From Pseudaminobacter sp040045035 (GTDB lineage: Bacteria > Pseudomonadota > Alphaproteobacteria > Rhizobiales > Rhizobiaceae): a stretch of DNA of 64,000 nucleotides. The position numbers were made by a program, and so were the translations under genes. Positions 59,788 through 64,000 of this stretch are shown one piece after another. Every line of letters begins with the position of its first letter. The first letter of the stretch is position 1. Below the pieces are notes generated by a model. The model was not told the origin of the DNA and did not search any database. It worked only from the letters and a program-made list of their open reading frames with translations. Location: the NCBI RefSeq assembly GCF_040045035.1, contig NZ_JBDZDS010000009.1:62001-126000 (forward strand), given 5' to 3'.

Positions 59788-59820
59788 GTAGTATCGCAAC
59801 GCGGATACCGGCGTTGTTTC

Positions 59821-59853
59821 AACGGGCGGCCCTTGGGTCGCCCGTTCTTATTT
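59821..59853 (+). terminator. Rho-independent terminator of ilvE
   Basis: AACGGGCGGCCC (59821-59832) pairs with GGGTCGCCCGTT (59835-59846), one G-U pair, loop TT, followed by CTTATTT. It lies 33 bases after the ilvE stop. Confidence 0.85.
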
Positions 59854-59944
59854 GGCCCGAAACGAATTTGACTTTCATTCAATTCAGGTTCTGATGGTGA
59901 TGACGGCTCGCACGAGTCGGTCTTACTGTTGGAGGGATAGTGGA

Positions 59945-60232
59945 ATGGAAGCACTTCTTCCGATCATCATACAACTCGTAACAGGCGCCATAGGTGGCCT
60001 CGGCGTCGGTGCGGCGCTCAAGCAGGCGGCGATGAGTGCGGCAGTGAAGATAATCTCGGGTGCCATTGGCGGTGTGGCTGGCGGCCAGATCGTCACCAGG
60101 GTCCTTTCCGATCCCAATGTCGCGAGCGCGATGTCGGGCGCGCTCGGCGACGGGATCGGCGGCCTCGTCGGCGGTGGCGTGCTGACGGCGATCGTGGGTG
60201 CGGTCATGGGAGCGATGAACAAGCAGGCCTGA
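59945..60232 (+). CDS. Glycine-zipper small membrane protein
   Basis: I do not recognise a family. The 95-aa product is made almost wholly of hydrophobic, Gly/Ala-rich helices (ITGAIGGLGVGAALKQ-like, IISGAIGGVAGGQIV, GIGGLVGGGVLTAIVGAVMGA) with GxxxG zipper spacing. The ATG has GGAGGGATAG upstream, and a terminator follows. TTGACT at 59868 may be part of its promoter. Such proteins occur as pore formers, bacteriocin-like peptides or simple membrane proteins; nothing here decides. Confidence 0.75.
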   Translation: MEALLPIIIQLVTGAIGGLGVGAALKQAAMSAAVKIISGAIGGVAGGQIVTRVLSDPNVASAMSGALGDGIGGLVGGGVLTAIVGAVMGAMNKQA

Positions 60233-60255
60233 GCGGCCAGACAGTTCCGGTTCCG

Positions 60256-60285
60256 ATGGGCGGTCTTCTGGCCGCCCATTTTTGT
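60256..60285 (+). terminator. Rho-independent terminator of the glycine-zipper gene
   Basis: ATGGGCGGTC (60256-60265) pairs with GGCCGCCCAT (60270-60279), one G-U pair, loop TTCT, followed by TTTTG. It lies 23 bases after the stop. Confidence 0.85.
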
Positions 60286-60348
60286 TGGCGGCGATGGACC
60301 TCGCGGTGGTTCATGCCTAAATGAACGCGCACAAACGAGAGGAATGCC

Positions 60349-60990
60349 ATGGGCCAGCTCAATGCAGGGATCGTGCCGGTCACGCCCTTCCAGCAGAATT
60401 GCACGATCCTGTTCGATGGCGACGACAAGACGGGCGTGGTGGTCGATCCGGGCGGGGACGTCGAGCAGATCCTCGCTGCGATCCGGGACAATGGCATCAC
60501 CATCACCGCGATCTGGCTGACGCACGGCCATATCGACCACGCCGGCGGCGCGATGGAGCTGAAGGAGGCGCTGGGCGTCGACATCGTCGGCCCGCACGAG
60601 GACGACCGGCTGCTGCTGGACAATCTGGAAGCCCAGGCACAGCGCTTCGGGCTGCCAGGCGCGGTGCGCAACTGCGTGCCCGACCGCTTCCTCACCGAAG
60701 GCGAAACCGTTTCCTTCGGCGACCACAAGTTCGAGGTGCTGCATTGCCCCGGCCATGCGCCGGGCCACGTTGTCTACTATAATCGCGATGCGAAGTTCGC
60801 CCACGTAGGCGATGTGCTGTTCCACGGCTCAATCGGCCGCACCGATCTGCCGGGCGGCGATCATGGCGCGCTCATCCATTCGATCAAGGAAAAGCTCCTG
60901 CCGCTGGGCGATGACGTCGGCTTCATCTGCGGCCATGGGCCGGGCGGCCGCTTCGGCGAGGAACGCCGCAGCAATCCGTTCCTGGTGTAG
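60349..60990 (+). CDS. Metallo-beta-lactamase-fold hydrolase (YcbL/glyoxalase II-like)
   Basis: A two-metal hydrolase of the glyoxalase II superfamily. The 213-aa protein has LTHGHIDHAGG (HxHxDH), HCPGHAPGH, VGDVLFHGSIGRTDLPGGD and a final FICGHGPGG, so all metal ligands are present. YcbL-type enzymes hydrolyse thioesters such as S-lactoylglutathione, but the substrate here is not proven. The ATG has GAGAGGAA upstream. It converges with pqqE, 38 bases apart. Confidence 0.92.
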   Translation: MGQLNAGIVPVTPFQQNCTILFDGDDKTGVVVDPGGDVEQILAAIRDNGITITAIWLTHGHIDHAGGAMELKEALGVDIVGPHEDDRLLLDNLEAQAQRFGLPGAVRNCVPDRFLTEGETVSFGDHKFEVLHCPGHAPGHVVYYNRDAKFAHVGDVLFHGSIGRTDLPGGDHGALIHSIKEKLLPLGDDVGFICGHGPGGRFGEERRSNPFLV

Positions 60991-61028
60991 GGACCTGACG
61001 AAGTTCTCCAAGCCGCTCGCGCTATGCC

Positions 61029-62147
61029 TCACACCGGCTCGCGGGCGGGGGCGATGCGGCGATAGATGAACTCGTCGCCCTTGTCCGTCCGCGCGGCGGC
61101 CTGGGCATCCTCGATCAGCATACCCATGCGCGCATGGATCGGCGACTTGATGCAGGCCGGATCGGTGGCGGCGGGGTCGCCGGCGATCGCCATGGCCTGG
61201 CATCGGCAGCCGCCCCAGTCGATCTCCCGACGCTCGCAACTGCGGCACGGCTCCTGCATCCAGTCGGTGCCGCGGAAGGCGTTGAACGCGGGCGAGTCCG
61301 TCCAGATCTCGTTGAGCGAGTGCTCGCCGAAGCGTTCGAAGGTCAGCGTGCGGATGGTCTGCGCGGCATGGCAGGGCAGCACCGTGCCGTCCGGCGCAAC
61401 CATGAAGGCGTCGCGCGCCCAGCCGCCCATGCAGGGTTTTGGATAGGTGGCGAAATAGTCCGGCGTGACGAAATCGATGTTCATGATGCCACGTAGCCGC
61501 TCCTGCGCTGCGGCCACGATCTCCATCTGCTTCTCGACGGCCTCGCGGCTCGGCATCAGCGCGTCGCGGTTGACCAGCGCCCAGCCGGAATATTGCACAT
61601 TGGCGATCTCCAGCCGCTCGGCGCCGAGCGACAGAGCGAGCTCGATGAATTCCGGCACCTGCTCGATGTTGTGGCGGTGGATCGGCGCGTTGATGGTGAG
61701 CGGGAGGCCCGCGGCGCGCACGCGCCTGGCGGTTTCCAGCTTCTGCTCATGGGCCGAGTGGAAATGGCTGATGAGCTCGGTGGTGGCCGGCCGCGCGCCC
61801 TGGATGCTGAGCTGGACGTGATCCAGTCCAGCCTCGGCCAGCGCCTGGATGCGCCCCTCGGGCAACAGGACGCCGGCAGTGATGAGGTTGGTGTAGACGC
61901 CGCGCATGGCGAGCCCGTCGACCAGTTCCTCAAGGTCGCGCCGCAGCGTCGGTTCGCCGCCGGAGAGATGCACCTGCATCACGCCGAGGTCGGCCGCCTC
62001 GCGGAAAAGGCGCAGCCAGGTCTGCGTGTCGAGCTCGCGGTTGCCCTTCATCAACTCGACGGGGTTGGAGCAGTAGGGGCATTGCAGCGGACAGCGATGC
62101 GTCAGCTCGGCCAGCATGCCGATGGGAGGGAGGAAGGGCTCGCTCAT
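61029..62147 (-). CDS. pqqE: PQQ biosynthesis radical SAM protein PqqE
   Basis: With PqqD it links the Glu and Tyr side chains of PqqA, the first step of pyrroloquinoline quinone synthesis. The 372-aa protein has the radical SAM cysteines Cys19, Cys23 and Cys26 (CPLQCPYC), SGGEPTLR and a C-terminal SPASM domain (CMGGWARD, CHAAQTIR, CRSCERREIDWGGCRCQA). The ATG overlaps the pqqD stop. It is last in pqqBCDE. Confidence 0.96.
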   Translation of the reverse strand: MSEPFLPPIGMLAELTHRCPLQCPYCSNPVELMKGNRELDTQTWLRLFREAADLGVMQVHLSGGEPTLRRDLEELVDGLAMRGVYTNLITAGVLLPEGRIQALAEAGLDHVQLSIQGARPATTELISHFHSAHEQKLETARRVRAAGLPLTINAPIHRHNIEQVPEFIELALSLGAERLEIANVQYSGWALVNRDALMPSREAVEKQMEIVAAAQERLRGIMNIDFVTPDYFATYPKPCMGGWARDAFMVAPDGTVLPCHAAQTIRTLTFERFGEHSLNEIWTDSPAFNAFRGTDWMQEPCRSCERREIDWGGCRCQAMAIAGDPAATDPACIKSPIHARMGMLIEDAQAAARTDKGDEFIYRRIAPAREPV

Positions 62148-62440
62148 GGCTTCACCAGCAGCTTGTCGGTCCATTCCTGGAGGAAGTCGAGGACGTCGGC
62201 CGCCACGTCTTCCTCAGGCGCATCGTATTCGGCGGCCAGCCCCGAAATGATCTCCGCGACCGTGGTTTCGCCGTCGCAGCGCCGCAGTATGTCGAGGCTG
62301 ACGTCGTTCGGCCAGAACACCCGCTCCGGCGACAGCACGGCCCAGGCTTGCCGCACCGGATCGAACTGCAGCCGGACATGGCCTGGCAGCGACGGCTTCG
62401 ATTGCCGCGAGACGACGTATCTTTCGCGCAGAGCCGTCAT
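62144..62440 (-). CDS. pqqD: PQQ biosynthesis peptide chaperone PqqD
   Basis: Binds the PqqA precursor and presents it to PqqE. The 98-aa winged-helix protein shows LFDPVRQAWAVLSPERVFWPNDVS-like family text (in pieces) and GETTVAEIISGLAAEYDAP. Start ATG 62440 overlaps the pqqC stop by four bases; the longer frame lies inside pqqC. Confidence 0.93.
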   Translation of the reverse strand: MTALRERYVVSRQSKPSLPGHVRLQFDPVRQAWAVLSPERVFWPNDVSLDILRRCDGETTVAEIISGLAAEYDAPEEDVAADVLDFLQEWTDKLLVKP

Positions 62441-63222
62441 GCGTCTTCCTCCGGCCGGAAGGCGCCGGGCGGGATGTGGCCCGGTTCGCAATAGGCGTGC
62501 ATGAGGGCGTCGAGCATCGCCCACAGCACGTCGCATTTGAAGACGAGCGCGTCGATGACGGCCTGCTGGCGCTCGGGCGTGTCGGCATGCTCCAGCACAT
62601 AGGCGAGCGCGAAATCGGAATCGCGTGAGGCCTGCTCAGGTCGCTTCTCGAAATAGGCGAGGGTGTCCCTGGTCACATAATCGTACTTGGCCAGGATCGC
62701 CGGCACGCGCTCGCCGATGATGATGGGCGAGAACAGCTCCGTCAGCGAGGAGGCTACGGCCTCCAGCAAGGTGCGGTCGGCGCAGAAGGACAGATAGGCG
62801 TTGACGGCGAAGCGCGTGGCGGGAAGCGCCAGCCTTTCGCTTTTGACCATCTCGGCCGAGAGCCCGAGCCCGGTGGCGAGCTTCAGCCATTTGGCGATGC
62901 CGCCGTTCCAGCCATCGTCGCCGTCATGGTCCTCGACGCGCTTGCGCCAGGCGGCGCGGAAGGCGGGGTCTTCGGCACGGGCGATGATGGTGGCATCCTT
63001 GCGCGGGATCACCGCCTGATAGCAATAGCGGTTGAGGGCCCAGGCCTGCATCTGCCCCTTGGTGAGGGCGCCCGCCGTCATCTGGTGATGGAAGGGGTGG
63101 CGGTTGTGGTAGCGCTCGGCGCCGACCTGCCGCAGAACCGCGTCAAGCTGCGACGCCGTCAGGCCACCCCTGGCCGCCTGGTGAAAATCGCTCACAGCTG
63201 CTGTCCGATAAATGTCGTTCAC
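62437..63222 (-). CDS. pqqC: Pyrroloquinoline-quinone synthase PqqC
   Basis: Catalyses the final ring closure and eight-electron oxidation to PQQ without a metal. The 261-aa protein shows RYHNRHPFHHQM, the stretch YCYQAVIPRKDATIIAR, DHDGDDGWNGGIAKWL and YFEKRPEQASRDSDFAL. The start is GTG, overlapping the pqqB stop (GTGA). Confidence 0.96.
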   Translation of the reverse strand: MNDIYRTAAVSDFHQAARGGLTASQLDAVLRQVGAERYHNRHPFHHQMTAGALTKGQMQAWALNRYCYQAVIPRKDATIIARAEDPAFRAAWRKRVEDHDGDDGWNGGIAKWLKLATGLGLSAEMVKSERLALPATRFAVNAYLSFCADRTLLEAVASSLTELFSPIIIGERVPAILAKYDYVTRDTLAYFEKRPEQASRDSDFALAYVLEHADTPERQQAVIDALVFKCDVLWAMLDALMHAYCEPGHIPPGAFRPEEDA

Positions 63223-64000
63223 AGCTCGATCTCCATGCCGTCGTGACCGATTTCCCAGCCGGCGGCGCGGACGGCCTGATGCTCCACCGAACTTTCGTCG
63301 AGGACAGGGTTGGTGTTGTTGATGTGGACGAAGATGCGTCGGCCGATGGGCACCTCGGCCAGCCGCCGTATGGAGCCTTCGTCACCCGACATGGCGAGGT
63401 GCCCCATGCGGCTGCCGGTCTTGGGGCCGACGCCTGCGACCACCATCTCGTCGTCGGTATAGACGGTTCCGTCGAAGAGCAGGCAGGACGCGCCGGCCAG
63501 CCGCAGGCACAGTTCCGGCTCGATCCGCGCGCAGCCGGGAATGTAGAAGGCCGAGCCGTTGTGCCCCTTGCCGGCGATACGCACCGCAACGGTGTCGCCA
63601 GCCTCGGAGCCGTAATTGTCTTCCGGCCGGGTGGCGTCTTCGAGATAAAGGGCGATCTTGCCCGGCACCGGGAAAGCCTGGATGCGGACGCCGGTTTCTC
63701 GGCCCTCGGCGTCGCCTATGTCGATTTCCTCGTCTTCCGGCAGCATGCGGCGCGGCACGAGTGCCGGGTCGAGGACGTTGAAGATGGAATTGGCGCGCAG
63801 TGCCGCCAGCACCTGCTCGGTGGCGTAGATGGCGAAGGGTTGGCGCTCGCGCAGGCTCAGCAACCCGGCGATGTGGTCGACATCCGCATTGGTGAGCACG
63901 ATCGCACGGATCGGCGTCGACCGCAGAGCGTGGCCGGGCTTGGGCTGCAATTCAGGTGTATCGGCGATCTGCTGGCGGATGTCGGGAGAGGCGTTGAACA
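63219..64000 (-). CDS. pqqB: PQQ biosynthesis protein PqqB, 5' end beyond the window
   Basis: A metallo-beta-lactamase-fold enzyme that hydroxylates the Tyr residue during PQQ synthesis. The window holds the last 260 codons of about 305; the frame is open to base 64000 and reads FNASPDIRQQI just inside the edge, a known PqqB block. NADVDHIAGLL follows. pqqA should lie just beyond the right edge. Confidence 0.93.
   Translation of the reverse strand, partial: FNASPDIRQQIADTPELQPKPGHALRSTPIRAIVLTNADVDHIAGLLSLRERQPFAIYATEQVLAALRANSIFNVLDPALVPRRMLPEDEEIDIGDAEGRETGVRIQAFPVPGKIALYLEDATRPEDNYGSEAGDTVAVRIAGKGHNGSAFYIPGCARIEPELCLRLAGASCLLFDGTVYTDDEMVVAGVGPKTGSRMGHLAMSGDEGSIRRLAEVPIGRRIFVHINNTNPVLDESSVEHQAVRAAGWEIGHDGMEIEL

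Noticed and set aside
1..64000. CRISPR array, tRNA, rRNA or complete insertion sequence
   Set aside because: No regularly spaced identical repeats, no tRNA-like T-loop motifs in the intergenic regions, and no transposase reading frame were seen.

Overview
The window looks like chromosomal DNA of a high-GC alphaproteobacterium of the order Rhizobiales, most like Mesorhizobium/Aminobacter-type Phyllobacteriaceae. The evidence is a fused trpE(G) gene behind a three-tryptophan leader peptide, choXWV, a petABC operon with a bacterial cytochrome b and a long cytochrome c1, CTATAG-type -10 boxes, and several palindromic repeats of the kind scattered in rhizobial genomes. I see no rRNA, tRNA, CRISPR array, complete insertion sequence, prophage or replication origin. 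Coding density is high and most genes are core metabolism.

Layout. 1-9.3 kb: a secreted hypothetical protein, a CDF metal transporter, trpE(G) with its attenuator and terminator, a Pro/Ala-rich membrane protein with an SH3 tail, fhs and a DUF2333 protein. 9.6-16 kb: the choline ABC transporter choXWV with a palindromic repeat between choX and choW, an alpha/beta hydrolase and an autotransporter. 16.2-25.8 kb: a four-gene operon on the minus strand (moxR, DUF58, BatA/DUF4159, VWA/GAT-like membrane protein), with a divergent DUF1285-Nudix-CCA-transferase operon. 25.8-30 kb: small proteins, a Gfo/Idh oxidoreductase remnant, an esterase, hemF, soxR with a textbook SoxR box, and trmL. 30-38 kb: a possible leader ORF, an unknown protein, two paralogous ABC exporters, a small protein, petABC. 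38-47 kb: apt, two MaoC-like hydratases, corA, ychF, a PIN/RHH toxin-antitoxin pair, pth, rplY, a DEAD-box helicase, prs. 47-55.7 kb: a lipoprotein, an M24-fold hydrolase, pgeF, a NDUFAF7-type methyltransferase, lgt, ParDE, ubiK, a YbjN protein, a CsaA-like protein, a TMEM43 protein. 55.7-64 kb: a histidine kinase, an OmpR-type regulator and MarR regulator resembling PetR/PetP, ilvE, a glycine-rich small protein, a metallo-beta-lactamase-fold hydrolase, and pqqEDCB (pqqB cut by the window end).

Working together: trpE(G) starts tryptophan synthesis and is controlled by ribosome-mediated attenuation. choXWV imports choline. petABC forms the cytochrome bc1 complex, and the PetR/PetP-like regulators lie 20 kb away. 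pqqEDCB makes the cofactor PQQ, and fhs feeds formate into the folate pool; together these would suit a strain able to oxidise alcohols or C1 compounds, but this is inference. The most interesting signals are regulatory: the apparently leaderless trpL attenuator, a perfect SoxR-type promoter firing into a truncated or missing gene, clear palindromic operators ahead of parDE and between marR and ilvE, and two short ORFs with very strong ribosome-binding sites ahead of other genes. I did not find a convincing new multi-gene defence or mobile system.
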